From Desulfurococcaceae archaeon MEX13E-LK6-19 (GTDB lineage: Archaea; Thermoproteota; Thermoprotei_A; Sulfolobales; Desulfurococcaceae): DNA of 64,000 bases. Below, piece by piece: positions 1 through 9,052 of the stretch. A model generated the notes under the pieces. It did no database searches. It was not told the DNA's origin and saw only the letters and a list, made by a program, of their open reading frames with translations. How positions within the stretch are numbered: position 1 is the first letter of the stretch; each line of letters starts with the position of its first letter. Location of the stretch: contig CP072660.1 of NCBI GenBank assembly GCA_029637525.1, forward strand, positions 1,079,612 through 1,143,611, read 5' to 3'. A program made the translations under genes and the position numbers.

Positions 1-2046
1 GATGAAGTCTACTAGAGGCATCCAAAGCATTTCATCGATGTATATATCGCCTTTAACCAGTCTATGGTAAATCCTTGGTATAAAGTAAATGGTTCCACTA
101 ATCCTTTCAGAGAACTTGTGTAATGCACATAGGATCCTTCTATAGCCAACACATATCCTAGGAGCACGCTTTAGCTTATCTGCTTCAGCAAGCAGCACTC
201 TAAGAGACTCCTCGTATCCACCAAACAGTGTGTTCTTAGCCTTGGACAAACCATTATGTAGTTCTTCACCGAAAGCATAGAGAGGCTCGATAGACTCCTC
301 GAAATCACCATAGTAATACTTTGCCTTAAGCTTGGTTTGTGCAACAGGAGCCTCGACACCACATAGCCATGAACCAGTGGTTCCCGGCACTCTTAGTGAT
401 GCTACATATACTACTGTAATAGTGGTTAAGACAAGTATCGTTATGGCCAATGTTATTGGCGAGAAGAATGATGGATACAACGGGCTACTCCACGGTGGTA
501 TGAACTGTATCACCAAGTAACTATAGGACACATAGTCGACTAGACTTGCTAGATCTAATCCTATTGACGAAGCACCTATACCTAATAGTACTGGAAGCAC
601 TATTGATGGAGTAACTCCTAGTACTACACATAGGATTGACAGGAAGTTTTGTGCAAAATTCATAGTCAACGGGACTTCCCTAGCCTCCTTTGTTACCTCA
701 TTTAGTTCGCCGCCGAAGGCGGTTGTATAGAACTTTATGAATGATGCCAATGTTGCAGCACTTATAAAGAGGGCCATGATACCACAGAATATTATGTACG
801 CGTTGTTTGAAAGGAATGTAGCTTGGTAAATCATCCACTTCGATATAAACCCGTTTAGAGGAGGAACACCTGCTATAGCGAGCGCGGCAATGATTGTTGC
901 TAGTGCTGTAAACGGCATGTTCTTGGCTAGACCACCGAGTCTATTGAGGTCACGTGTATGCACTCTATAAAGAATAGATCCAGCTGCAAGGAAGAGCGCT
1001 CCTTTGAATAACGCGTGGTTCAGGAGATGGAATAAACCTGCTGCAAGAGCTATTACGCCGAAGACTCTATACGGATCGCCTAGTGACAAGAATATTATGC
1101 CTACGCCAACACCCAGCCATATATAACCCATTTGTCCCACGCTATGGTATGCAAGCAGTCGTTTTCCATCCGTTTGTTTGAGCGCATATAATGTACCTAC
1201 TGTAAGCGTTATAGTACCCATGGTAGCGATTATGTAGCCGTACAAGGTGTTATAGGGCATCATGAAACATGTTGTCCTGATGAGACCATAGACCGCTACC
1301 TTGATCATTGCTCCCGAGAGGAGGGCTGATGCATTGCTTGGTGCAGCTGGATGGGCGTCGGGTAGCCAGAAGTGGAATGGTACTACACCAGCTTTACTAC
1401 CAAACCCCAGTAGGAACAGGAAGTAGAGAACAGGGTTGACTCCGGCAATACTACGTAGCACTACTATGTCTAGTGTCCTATAGGTGTCATAGACAGTTAT
1501 TACCGCTAGCAATAATGGTAGTGTGCTGAGTATGTGCATTGTGATGAAGTACTTTCTGCCAGTCTCTCTAACGCTATCGTTATCGTACTCCCATGTTATC
1601 AACAAGTAAGATGCTAGTGTCATAACTTCCCAGAAGAATATGAAGTACAGAAGATTCCTAGAGATAACTACTAGCACCATGGATAAGATGAACGTGTTAT
1701 GAATAGCGCCATAAAGCCAGTTGATGCTAAGTCTCCTATAGTGCTCCATGTACTGTGGAGTATAGACCAGCGTAGCAAAGCCGAGTAAGCTTAGCACTAT
1801 TAGTAATAGTATTGACAGGAAGTCTATGTAGATAGGTATATTGAATACAATGGCTTCAATAACCGTGTTATTGGCGGCGACTAGTATACAAAAAACTAGG
1901 AGAAATATTGATGCTATAGCGCCGAGCATACTAGATACTATGAGTGCTTTCTTTGATGATTTGTAGAGTATGAAACCAGCTAGTATACCAGCTACGAATA
2001 ACATTATCGAGTATTCTAGTACCTTTACGGGTACAGGGACTACCAT
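1..2046 (-). CDS. HyfB/HycC-like antiporter-type membrane subunit (3' end cut by window)
   Basis: An open frame of 682 codons starts with ATG at 2046 and is still open at base 1, so the C-terminus is missing. The product is a polytopic membrane protein of the NuoL/M/N-MrpA/D family. It shows the TM5 glutamate motif FFWEVMTLASYLLI and the TM7 lysine block GFGSKAGVVPFHFWLPDAHP, followed by a SNASALLSGAMIK segment; these residues carry ions in complex I and related hydrogenases. HPAAP and the long hydrophilic tail after about residue 560 fit HyfB/HycC better than NuoN. The start overlaps the stop of the upstream gene by 7 bases, so the two are probably translated together. Role inferred: ion-translocating arm of a formate-oxidising, possibly hydrogen-evolving complex. 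The exact paralogue name is uncertain. Confidence 0.85.
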   Translation of the reverse strand, partial: MVVPVPVKVLEYSIMLFVAGILAGFILYKSSKKALIVSSMLGAIASIFLLVFCILVAANNTVIEAIVFNIPIYIDFLSILLLIVLSLLGFATLVYTPQYMEHYRRLSINWLYGAIHNTFILSMVLVVISRNLLYFIFFWEVMTLASYLLITWEYDNDSVRETGRKYFITMHILSTLPLLLAVITVYDTYRTLDIVVLRSIAGVNPVLYFLFLLGFGSKAGVVPFHFWLPDAHPAAPSNASALLSGAMIKVAVYGLIRTTCFMMPYNTLYGYIIATMGTITLTVGTLYALKQTDGKRLLAYHSVGQMGYIWLGVGVGIIFLSLGDPYRVFGVIALAAGLFHLLNHALFKGALFLAAGSILYRVHTRDLNRLGGLAKNMPFTALATIIAALAIAGVPPLNGFISKWMIYQATFLSNNAYIIFCGIMALFISAATLASFIKFYTTAFGGELNEVTKEAREVPLTMNFAQNFLSILCVVLGVTPSIVLPVLLGIGASSIGLDLASLVDYVSYSYLVIQFIPPWSSPLYPSFFSPITLAITILVLTTITVVYVASLRVPGTTGSWLCGVEAPVAQTKLKAKYYYGDFEESIEPLYAFGEELHNGLSKAKNTLFGGYEESLRVLLAEADKLKRAPRICVGYRRILCALHKFSERISGTIYFIPRIYHRLVKGDIYIDEMLWMPLVDFI

Positions 2047-3359
2047 AGCTTCCAAACACCGCCCTTCATTATTAGTGATACTAGTGGGTAAGAGAGCATG
2101 GAGAGTATGAGGAGCATTATGATGGGAGCTGATATACTGAGAGGAAGTTTCCTCTTCGCCTCAGGAGAACCCTTGCTTAGAATGAATGTATGGATAATGT
2201 TTAGGAATACTATGAATACGAAACACCATATTATGGCGAGGAATCCGCCGAGCCAGTTATTGTAGTGGAACACCTTAAGTACAACGTATAGTTTTGCTAG
2301 GAATAAATTAAATGGTGGTACTCCTTCGAGAGCTAGTATAGAGAATATTGTGAGGAATGCTAGTGGTTTACATGTATTCACCATACCCTTGATTTCACTA
2401 AGGTTTCTTGTTCCATATACGTAGATTATTCCTCCTGATGAAAGGAATGCTGCTGCTTTAGCTAGTCCATGACATAGTACGTAGAGTCCTAGAGGCAAAG
2501 CAATGTCCGTGATGTCTTTTGATACTAGTACAATAAGCATCATCCATCCAGAGTTCTCTATAGTAGACCAGGCGAACAATCTCTTGACATCGAATTGAAG
2601 AGGATAAGTTAAGAGTGCTGCTACTATGTTCATGAAAGCCATTATGTATGCAACCAGGGTTATCCATGGGGTTATCGGGAATGCCGATAAGCTGAATACT
2701 CGTACGATACCGTAGATACCTAGCTCCACCATCGCACCAGATAGCAATGCCGATACTGGTGATGGCGCTGCTGGATGGGCTTCTGGTAGCCAGAAATGCA
2801 TCGGGAAGAGACCAGCCTTAGTGGCGAACCCTATTAGCGCTAGTAATGTTATGTAGATACAGAACTTGCTGTAGCTTGTGAAATCGAAGCTACTTGTAGA
2901 CATATAAATCAATGCTACCATGAGGAACAAAGGTAGTGCATTAAGTATATGCATTGCGACGAAGTACATCCACCCTGTTCTGAGCACTTTCTCGTCGGCA
3001 TAGTCATATATTATGAGGAAGTATGAGGAGAGAGTCATTATCTCCCAGAAGAACAGGAATAATATCCAGTTCCTCGAGGCAGGTATTACTACCATAGAGA
3101 GTATGAATATTAGCATAAGACCATAATATGGTATTAATGGATGAGTGTTCTTGTATAATTCTAAGTATCTATGTGAAGCCCATATACATGCTATTCCTAG
3201 TATACATGTGTTTACTATGAAGAACAGCGATAGTGTATCGATGGCTAGCTTTATACCATACAGCTCTATGGTGGAGCCTGTAAAGTAGATATAGAGGGAT
3301 GTGAGGAGTGCTGTAATACATACGAGGATGCATATAAGGGGTTTTAGAAAGCTAGACAA
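2040..3359 (-). CDS. HyfF/NuoN-like antiporter-type membrane subunit
   Basis: This 439-residue polytopic membrane protein is a second member of the proton-pumping NADH:quinone oxidoreductase/Mrp antiporter family. The TM5 glutamate motif FFWEIMTLSSYFLI is present, as are the lysine/histidine block ATKAGLFPMHFWLPEAHP and the SPVSALLSGAMVELGIYGIVR stretch. A second conserved lysine lies in FDVKRLFAWSTIENSGW, where complex I subunits have the TM8 lysine region. HyfF of hydrogenase-4 is a little longer, so it could equally be called MrpD-like. It lies 3 bases after the preceding gene and overlaps the next one by 7, so it belongs to the same transcript as the formate dehydrogenase. Role inferred: one of three ion-pumping modules. 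Confidence 0.85.
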   Translation of the reverse strand: MSSFLKPLICILVCITALLTSLYIYFTGSTIELYGIKLAIDTLSLFFIVNTCILGIACIWASHRYLELYKNTHPLIPYYGLMLIFILSMVVIPASRNWILFLFFWEIMTLSSYFLIIYDYADEKVLRTGWMYFVAMHILNALPLFLMVALIYMSTSSFDFTSYSKFCIYITLLALIGFATKAGLFPMHFWLPEAHPAAPSPVSALLSGAMVELGIYGIVRVFSLSAFPITPWITLVAYIMAFMNIVAALLTYPLQFDVKRLFAWSTIENSGWMMLIVLVSKDITDIALPLGLYVLCHGLAKAAAFLSSGGIIYVYGTRNLSEIKGMVNTCKPLAFLTIFSILALEGVPPFNLFLAKLYVVLKVFHYNNWLGGFLAIIWCFVFIVFLNIIHTFILSKGSPEAKRKLPLSISAPIIMLLILSMLSYPLVSLIMKGGVWKLW

Positions 3360-3362
3360 GGA

Positions 3363-4847
3363 CTATCCCCCGAGGAACCTTATTCTAGTGATCAAGGGGT
3401 AGGCGATGTAGTTTGATATGAGAGAAAATACTATTAGTGATAAAATACATAGCTTCATGAGTGTCGTTATGCTTATTGTAGATGGTTTCTTGCATTCCTT
3501 GAAAACCATTTCGTGTATCCATGAAAGCCCTACGATGAAGAATATTGTTGAGTCAAGTAGGACTACCAGCAATGGAATAATAGACCATGCTATGTGGTCT
3601 ACTATTGTAGCTGAAGAGATCACCATTAGTTTCCCGTAGAAAATCCCGAATGGTGGTACACCTGTCAATCCTAGTAGTGATAGCGTCCAAGCAGCGGCGA
3701 TGAGTGGTGATGACTTGATAAGCCCCTTAATCTTCTCCATCGAGTGTGTGCCAAGGGAGTATCCGAATACTCCAGCTGTAAGGAATGCAAGCCCCTTTAC
3801 GTAGGCATGGTTGAATAACTGGAGTATTGTTGCTTGCAAGCCTAGGAGAGAACCTGTTGTAGCATAGAGTACTCCAACATACATAACCATGGATTCGCCT
3901 ATAGTCGAGTAGGCGAGAAGTCTTTTCGCATCGCGCTGGACAGGATACATGAGCATACAGATAGCTCCTGTTATCATAATGAAGAACAACATCAGCCAGA
4001 AGATGCCCTGCGGTAATGGGGTAGCGAACTGTGCTAGTCTCGCCAGCAGGTATACACCCATCTCAACCATTGCGGCTCCATGCAGAAAAGCTGAGGCGGG
4101 TGTTGGCGCTACCATTGCGTCTGGCAACCATGAGTAGAAGGGGAACTGGGCCGACTTAGAGAAAGCAGCGATCATTGCAGCGGCGAACAACTGGTACTTC
4201 AGCATGGGTTCTAGTTTATTGATGGCAGTGAGACTGAAGTCGTGTAGGTGGAATAGGCATATTGATGAGGCAGTGAATAATCCTATCATGGCACCTACAT
4301 GTGTGTATATGAGAGCCTTATTTGCTGATCTCAGCGCTTTCTCTGTACCATAGTAGGATACGAGTCCCCAGCACGAGAAACTCATTACCTCGAAGAACAT
4401 GAGTAGCTGTATTATTGTTGAGGAGTGTATGAAGGCTAGTGTGGCTCCGATAAACAGTAGCATCCATCCGTAGAATCTTCCTTTACCACTATGTACTGGA
4501 TGGAATTTGTTGTTGGGGCTCATGTAGTCTATCGAGTATACTAGGAATATTGTTCCAGCTGTAATAACGACGAAGCCTACGGCAACTGACATAGGGTCGA
4601 TGATGAATCCATAGAATTCTCCTGTGTACTCCGTGTACGAGATGATGTAATGGAGTATTTCTTGTTTGCTTGTAATAAACAGGAATGTGCCAAAAATGTA
4701 TGAAGACAGGATCAGAGATAGGAGTATGAGAAGATATGAATCAGCCTTCCTTCCATCGAGTAGGAACAAGTATAAACCTATGGTGAAGGGGACTAGTATG
4801 GGTATTAAAAAAGCTATAAGTATGGGGTCCATGGGTAGCACCCTCAT
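3363..4847 (-). CDS. HyfD/NuoL-like antiporter-type membrane subunit
   Basis: A 494-residue membrane protein, the third antiporter-like subunit of the cluster. It is closest in look to NuoL/MrpA: DPMSVAVGFVVITAGTIFL near residue 80, then YSIDYM, the TM5-type glutamate in LLMFFEVMSFSCWGLV, and the lysine block FSKSAQFPFYSWLPDAM followed by PTPASAFLHGAAMVEMGVYL. Another lysine occurs in QRDAKRLLAYSTIGESM. The ATG at 4847 overlaps the stop of the ferredoxin-like gene by 4 bases. An ATG at 4832, 7 bases after a GGGTG Shine-Dalgarno-like sequence, is an equally good start. Absence of a long C-terminal lateral helix sets it apart from true NuoL. Confidence 0.85.
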   Translation of the reverse strand: MRVLPMDPILIAFLIPILVPFTIGLYLFLLDGRKADSYLLILLSLILSSYIFGTFLFITSKQEILHYIISYTEYTGEFYGFIIDPMSVAVGFVVITAGTIFLVYSIDYMSPNNKFHPVHSGKGRFYGWMLLFIGATLAFIHSSTIIQLLMFFEVMSFSCWGLVSYYGTEKALRSANKALIYTHVGAMIGLFTASSICLFHLHDFSLTAINKLEPMLKYQLFAAAMIAAFSKSAQFPFYSWLPDAMVAPTPASAFLHGAAMVEMGVYLLARLAQFATPLPQGIFWLMLFFIMITGAICMLMYPVQRDAKRLLAYSTIGESMVMYVGVLYATTGSLLGLQATILQLFNHAYVKGLAFLTAGVFGYSLGTHSMEKIKGLIKSSPLIAAAWTLSLLGLTGVPPFGIFYGKLMVISSATIVDHIAWSIIPLLVVLLDSTIFFIVGLSWIHEMVFKECKKPSTISITTLMKLCILSLIVFSLISNYIAYPLITRIRFLGG

Positions 4848-5359
4848 GGCGTTATGAAGTACTTGGTAAACTCTTTCAAGGAAGCAGCAGATCTACTGGA
4901 CTCAACAACCTGTAATGCAGCCTTCTTCCTCTTCTCGAACAGGAGTTCCTCGACGTCTCCATAGATTAGTGCATCAGTAGGACATGTAGCAACACATGCT
5001 GGTAGTTTTCCTTCGGCTCTTCTATGTGCACACAGGTCACACTTTATCATAACCTTGTTTACTTTATCGAGTATTGGTATACCGAATGGGCATACGACAC
5101 TGCATAAGAGACAGCCAATACACTTCAGTGGCGAGAGAATAACTGCTCCGTCATCGTCCCTATATAGTGCCCGAGTTGGACATACTTCTATACATGGAGC
5201 TTTTTCACAGTGCCTACAGTTCAGAGGTATTGCTGTTGTCTCCTGGTACTCGAAGACACTAATGAGTGACTGACCTTCATGTTCTCTTTCACAAGCTACT
5301 TCGCATGCACGGCATTCTATACATCTACTGAAATCTATTAATATGATCTTACGGCCCAT
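4844..5359 (-). CDS. HycB/HydN-like ferredoxin subunit with four 4Fe-4S clusters
   Basis: A soluble polyferredoxin of about 171 residues that should carry electrons from formate dehydrogenase to its partner. Four cysteine groups are visible in order: CIECRACEVAC, CRHCEKAPCIEVCP, CIGCLLCSVVCP and CDLCAHRRAEGKLPACVATCP. This is the pattern of HycB, HydN, FdhB and DmsB subunits. I chose ATG 5359, which lies 6 bases after GGGTGAG; a GTG at 5368 overlapping the upstream stop is the alternative. It sits between the catalytic formate dehydrogenase gene and the membrane subunits with overlaps at both ends. No C-terminal membrane anchor is seen, so it must dock on other subunits. Confidence 0.9.
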   Translation of the reverse strand: MGRKIILIDFSRCIECRACEVACEREHEGQSLISVFEYQETTAIPLNCRHCEKAPCIEVCPTRALYRDDDGAVILSPLKCIGCLLCSVVCPFGIPILDKVNKVMIKCDLCAHRRAEGKLPACVATCPTDALIYGDVEELLFEKRKKAALQVVESSRSAASLKEFTKYFITP

Positions 5360-5364
5360 GGGTC

Positions 5365-7425
5365 TCACCCTTCAAGCCTAATGATCTTACATGCACAAAC
5401 CTTTGTCTCAGGGATCTTGCTGATGGGGTCTAGTGCATCATTAGTCAATACATTAGCTCCCCAATGCCATGGAACAGCTACGACACCGGGTTTAATGGTC
5501 ATGGTAACCTTTGCTTTGCAGACATACTCTCCTCTGCGAGTAATGATCTTTACTTTATCACCAGTTTTGATCCCTAGTTTCTCCGCATCATCAGGATGGA
5601 TCTCTAGGTATGGTTCGGGCCATCTCTTCTTAAGTGACGGACTCCTACCGGTCATGGTGTTGGTGTGGTACATTCCTACAACACGAACAGTGGTTAGGAT
5701 AAACGGGTACTCGTCGTCAGGTTGTTCTGCTGGTGGCCTGTGCTCTACAGCAGCTAAATGAGCCTTACCATCGGGTGTCAGGAACTTGTCTTTGTATAGA
5801 ATAGGTGTTCCGGGATGATCTGGTGAAGGACATGGCCAGTGTATTCCAGCAATATTATTCTTAAGTCTCTCCGGGGTCATTCCACCATACTGTGGTACCA
5901 CTCTCGCGATCTCTAGCGTTATTTCCTCGACGCTTGTGTACGGGAATTGTTTCTCGTAGCCCATAGCTTTTGCTATCTCTGTTATAATCCACCAGTCGGG
6001 TCTTGCCTCACCTGGTGGCTCAACTGCTTTGAAAGACCATTGTACTCTTCTCTCCGTGTTTGTCAACGAGCCCTCGTTCTCTGGTAGTGCAGCTGCTGGT
6101 AACACTATGTCGGCGAACTGGGCTGTTTCAGTCAAGAAAATATCTTGTACTACTAGGAACTCGAGTTTCTTCAATGCTTTTACAACGTGGTTGGAGTTAG
6201 CGTCGCTGATAACAGGGTTTTCTCCCATGATATAGTAGGCTTTGACTTTTCCTTCTTCTATAGCATAGCTAGACTCTATTATTGTGTAGCCTGGTTTGTC
6301 GCTTAGGTAGTCGACGCCCCAGTGCTTCTTGAAGTACTCTATGTTCTCGCTGGCGGTTACGCTCTTATAGCCTGGGAACACATTGGGGAGTACACCGAGA
6401 TCACATGCTCCCTGTACGTTGTTCTGTCCACGCATCGGCGAGCAGCCAGTACCTTCCCTGCCTACATGACCGCATATCGCAGCCAATGTAGCGAGCAGTC
6501 TGACGTTGTCTGTTCCACAGGTATGTTGTGTAAGCCCCATACACCATGTGATCACTCCTTTTTCTGCTCTAGCAAACATTCTAGCTGCTTCACGTATCAG
6601 GCTAGCCGGTACTCCTGTTATCTTCTCTGCATACTCTGGAGTATACTTCTCAACAGTTTTCACAAGATCGTCGAAGCCCACTGTCCTCTTGGCAACGAAT
6701 TCTTTATCATAAAGATTCTCCTTTATGATGACATGTATCATCGCGTTTGCTAGCGCTATATCTGTTCCCGGATACAGTTGTAGATGTATGTCTGCAAACC
6801 ATGCCGTACGTGTACGCCTTGGGTCGACGACAATTAGTTTCGCGCCACGGTCCTTTGCTTTGAGCACATACCTGAATCCTACTGGGTGGGTTTCAGCGTA
6901 GTTGTGGCCCCAGACAATAATACAGTCGGCCATCGCTATGTCTCTATAAGTATTGGTCATCGCGCCAGCTCCAAAAACAGCCTTCAAGCCAGCTACTGTA
7001 GCTGAGTGACATAATCTGGCACAATGATCTACATTGTTTGTCCCATAGACCCTCGCTAGTTTTTGTATGAGATAGTTTGGTTCATTGAAGGTCCTAGCGC
7101 TTCCAAAGAACATTACGGCATCAGGGCCATACTGTTTCTTTATCTCTAGAAGCCTTTCCGAAACCTCTTTTATCGCTTCTTTCCAGCTGATTTCCCTAAA
7201 CTTTCCTTCTTCAACAGCCTTAAGTGGCTTCCTGAGCCTGTCTCGGCTGGTAAGATACTCTATGACAGCGTTTGCCTTTGGGCAAAGCTTGCCTTTCTCA
7301 TTAGGTATGCCATCCAGGTCTGTAGCATACTCTATACCTACAGGATATCCATCGACGCTCTTTATGTAAAGCCTGCATCCAACACCACAATAAGGACATA
7401 CAATTAATGTTAATTTCTCTGACAT
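5365..7425 (-). CDS. fdhF: Formate dehydrogenase catalytic subunit, Cys type (Mo/W-bisMGD)
   Basis: This 686-residue protein oxidises formate to CO2 at a molybdenum or tungsten bis-pyranopterin centre. The N-terminal 4Fe-4S site is C10, C13, C17 and C48 (CPYCGVGC and KGKLCPKA). The metal ligand is Cys139 followed by His140 in DHCARLCHSATVAGL, where E. coli FdhF has selenocysteine-histidine, so no recoding is needed. Other family signatures are CMGLTQHTCGTDNVR, GCSPMRGQNNVQGACDLG and MTGRSPSLKKRWPEPYLEI in the C-terminal dinucleotide-binding domain. The length is close to FdhF (715). A GGTGA precedes the ATG. It is the promoter-proximal gene of the operon; the neighbours indicate a membrane formate hydrogenlyase-like complex rather than an NAD-linked enzyme. 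Confidence 0.93.
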   Translation of the reverse strand: MSEKLTLIVCPYCGVGCRLYIKSVDGYPVGIEYATDLDGIPNEKGKLCPKANAVIEYLTSRDRLRKPLKAVEEGKFREISWKEAIKEVSERLLEIKKQYGPDAVMFFGSARTFNEPNYLIQKLARVYGTNNVDHCARLCHSATVAGLKAVFGAGAMTNTYRDIAMADCIIVWGHNYAETHPVGFRYVLKAKDRGAKLIVVDPRRTRTAWFADIHLQLYPGTDIALANAMIHVIIKENLYDKEFVAKRTVGFDDLVKTVEKYTPEYAEKITGVPASLIREAARMFARAEKGVITWCMGLTQHTCGTDNVRLLATLAAICGHVGREGTGCSPMRGQNNVQGACDLGVLPNVFPGYKSVTASENIEYFKKHWGVDYLSDKPGYTIIESSYAIEEGKVKAYYIMGENPVISDANSNHVVKALKKLEFLVVQDIFLTETAQFADIVLPAAALPENEGSLTNTERRVQWSFKAVEPPGEARPDWWIITEIAKAMGYEKQFPYTSVEEITLEIARVVPQYGGMTPERLKNNIAGIHWPCPSPDHPGTPILYKDKFLTPDGKAHLAAVEHRPPAEQPDDEYPFILTTVRVVGMYHTNTMTGRSPSLKKRWPEPYLEIHPDDAEKLGIKTGDKVKIITRRGEYVCKAKVTMTIKPGVVAVPWHWGANVLTNDALDPISKIPETKVCACKIIRLEG

Positions 7426-7454
7426 AATTTCACCGTATCAAGCAAAGATATCGT

Positions 7455-7468
7455 TTTTAAAATAGTAA
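7455..7468 (-). promoter_or_regulatory. Candidate TATA element for the formate dehydrogenase operon
   Basis: On the minus strand an AT block reading CTATTTTAAAA lies about 33 bases before the ATG of the formate dehydrogenase gene. Transcription would then begin close to the GGTGA ribosome binding site, giving a very short leader. The match to the archaeal TATA consensus is moderate and the site is inferred from position. Confidence 0.35.
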
Positions 7469-7577
7469 AGTATTTCGAGGTAAAGAAAGCGAGACAACCG
7501 AGTTTAAGGACAAACATGAGAGTAATAACGACACGGGAAAGTATATTCTGCATAAACAGCTGCATAGCCTATAGATA

Positions 7578-7589
7578 GGGTAATTACCC
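7578..7589. promoter_or_regulatory. Perfect 12-bp palindrome in the fdh/ModE-like intergenic region
   Basis: GGGTAATTACCC is a perfect inverted repeat, 26 bases before the start of the ModE-like gene and in the only spacer between it and the divergent formate dehydrogenase operon. Its place suggests an operator for autoregulation or for control of the operon. It does not resemble the classical bacterial ModE box, and binding by any protein is inference. Confidence 0.4.
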
Positions 7590-7614
7590 GTAAAGACGAT
7601 TATAGTTATCAAGG

Positions 7615-8829
7615 ATGGTATGTATGCTGGACACCAGCTACTCAGGAAACTACGATCCACTGGAATTGTTCGTCTATGCGGGAGATGACATCTGCAAGAA
7701 TCCTCTTTTACCGGTAAACAACGTCTCCATAGTGACTGAAAGATATCTTGACAAGATATCTCTTGCAAACACAATGGTTGAATTCATGAGTAAAATCAAG
7801 AGATGTAAAGTAAACATAATGGTTGATTCACCAAATAGCATCAAAGAAGCAAAGTTCTTCGCGGAAAAACTAGTCTCAAATAATGTAAAAGACATCAACA
7901 TTATTATTACATCTCGTATAGTGAAGGATTTCTCGAGAGAATTCTATCAAGATTTGTTAAGAGATGTCTACTCCATAATAATCTACTGTAATAAATTCAT
8001 CGAGCTATACAATGTTATAACCGAAGTAGCCTCCTTAAAGACAGTGAACAGCCGTTTATACATAATAAACCACTATGACCCAAGTAGTATTGATACAGAA
8101 TTATTGATGCTGGTATCGAGAAAATACAATGTAAACCAAGCGATAATAACTGATAAAAAGTGTTTAACCTATGTACGTAGCATAGAGGATCTTGTTGAGC
8201 AGCCATTGGAGCCTACTAAATGGCTTATATACGATGTATTTCTATACTATAACAAGACGCATAGGATCTATAAGTATATACTACAGCCTGACGGTAAAAC
8301 GAAGACGTATACATGGAAACTCGCTGAGCAACCAGTGTACACGTCTATACTAGTACATGACAATAGATTGTTGAGTAACATCAATATACGTGAGCCATTG
8401 TCTTCTGTACTACGTGGTTTCCTAGAGAAACTTGTTAGCAAGGAATCTCTCAGCAAGATAGGTGAGGTAAGAGTTGATATCGTACTCAAAATAAATGATG
8501 ACGTCCTGGTTGACGAGAAATTTGTTAAAGCACTAAAGCTCATCGAGAAATATAAGAGTCTCAAGAAAGTTAGCCAAAAACTAGCCGTACCATACATAAC
8601 ACTAAAGAAGAAAATAGAGTCGCTGGAAAGAAGCCTCGGTACACAAATTGTTGTCATAAAGAGAGGAGGTATCAGTAGAGGAGAAACAGTCTTGACCAGC
8701 GTGGGAAGAGACCTTGTGAACGTGCTAGACGAGGTTTACCAAGACCTGAGAAACAGGTTGACCGAGCAACTATGGTTCATAAGTAGTGATGTTACAAGAA
8801 AAGGATTACTCGTAGTAAAATTCCCCTAG
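7615..8829 (+). CDS. Unknown N-terminal domain fused to a C-terminal ModE-like DNA-binding domain
   Basis: A 404-residue protein transcribed divergently from the formate dehydrogenase operon. The last ~120 residues match the winged-helix domain of ModE-type molybdenum regulators: DDVLVDEKFVKALKLIEKY, then KKVSQKLAVPYITLKKKIESL as the recognition helices, an RRLG-like SLGTQIVV, a glycine-containing KRGGISRGET and LTSVGRDLVNVL. The N-terminal ~280 residues alternate predicted strands and helices (NIMVDSP, INIIITSR, SIIIYCN, RLYIINHYDP) like a Rossmann or TIM-barrel fold, but I do not recognise the family. There is no radical-SAM CxxxCxxC motif and no TOBE/Mop molybdate-binding domain. Role inferred: local regulator of the adjacent molybdo- or tungsto-enzyme operon. 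An ATG at 7624 is an alternative start. Confidence 0.6.
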   Translation: MVCMLDTSYSGNYDPLELFVYAGDDICKNPLLPVNNVSIVTERYLDKISLANTMVEFMSKIKRCKVNIMVDSPNSIKEAKFFAEKLVSNNVKDINIIITSRIVKDFSREFYQDLLRDVYSIIIYCNKFIELYNVITEVASLKTVNSRLYIINHYDPSSIDTELLMLVSRKYNVNQAIITDKKCLTYVRSIEDLVEQPLEPTKWLIYDVFLYYNKTHRIYKYILQPDGKTKTYTWKLAEQPVYTSILVHDNRLLSNINIREPLSSVLRGFLEKLVSKESLSKIGEVRVDIVLKINDDVLVDEKFVKALKLIEKYKSLKKVSQKLAVPYITLKKKIESLERSLGTQIVVIKRGGISRGETVLTSVGRDLVNVLDEVYQDLRNRLTEQLWFISSDVTRKGLLVVKFP

Positions 8830-8991
8830 CATAGAATTCTTTGTTGATATAACGTTGTTAGTTAAGATAGAAACGTATTATCTATTATGTGGTATCATTG
8901 TGTATTGTATAGCTTATAGTTAACACGCGTTTTCTCAACCTCAACAACGATGTAGTGACTAGTAGATCTCGAATGTTATCTCTGTGTTACT

Positions 8992-9035
8992 ATGTAATAG
9001 AAAACTTTATATGTAATCTTTTTATTACATGTAAT
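8992..9035. promoter_or_regulatory. Promoter of the ArsR-type gene with four ATGTAAT repeats
   Basis: ATGTAAT occurs at 8992-8998, 9011-9017 and 9029-9035, and inverted as ATTACAT at 9024-9030. The 9011/9024 pair forms an inverted repeat with a 6-base spacer. The cluster overlaps an AT-rich TATA candidate (CTTTATATG, about 9005-9013), and a GGGG ribosome binding site follows at 9039. This is the expected arrangement for repression by a dimeric winged-helix protein, here probably autoregulation by the next gene. The repeats are seen; binding is inferred. Confidence 0.55.
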
Positions 9036-9052
9036 CTAGGGGTTTAGTATGC

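Noticed and set aside
5365-7425. Selenocysteine-containing formate dehydrogenase
   Set aside because: The metal-ligand codon is TGT (Cys139) and the frame has no internal TGA; no SECIS element is needed.
7615-8250. Radical SAM domain in the N-terminal half of the ModE-like protein
   Set aside because: The alternating strand-helix pattern is suggestive, but no CxxxCxxC cluster motif or GGEP-like segment is present.
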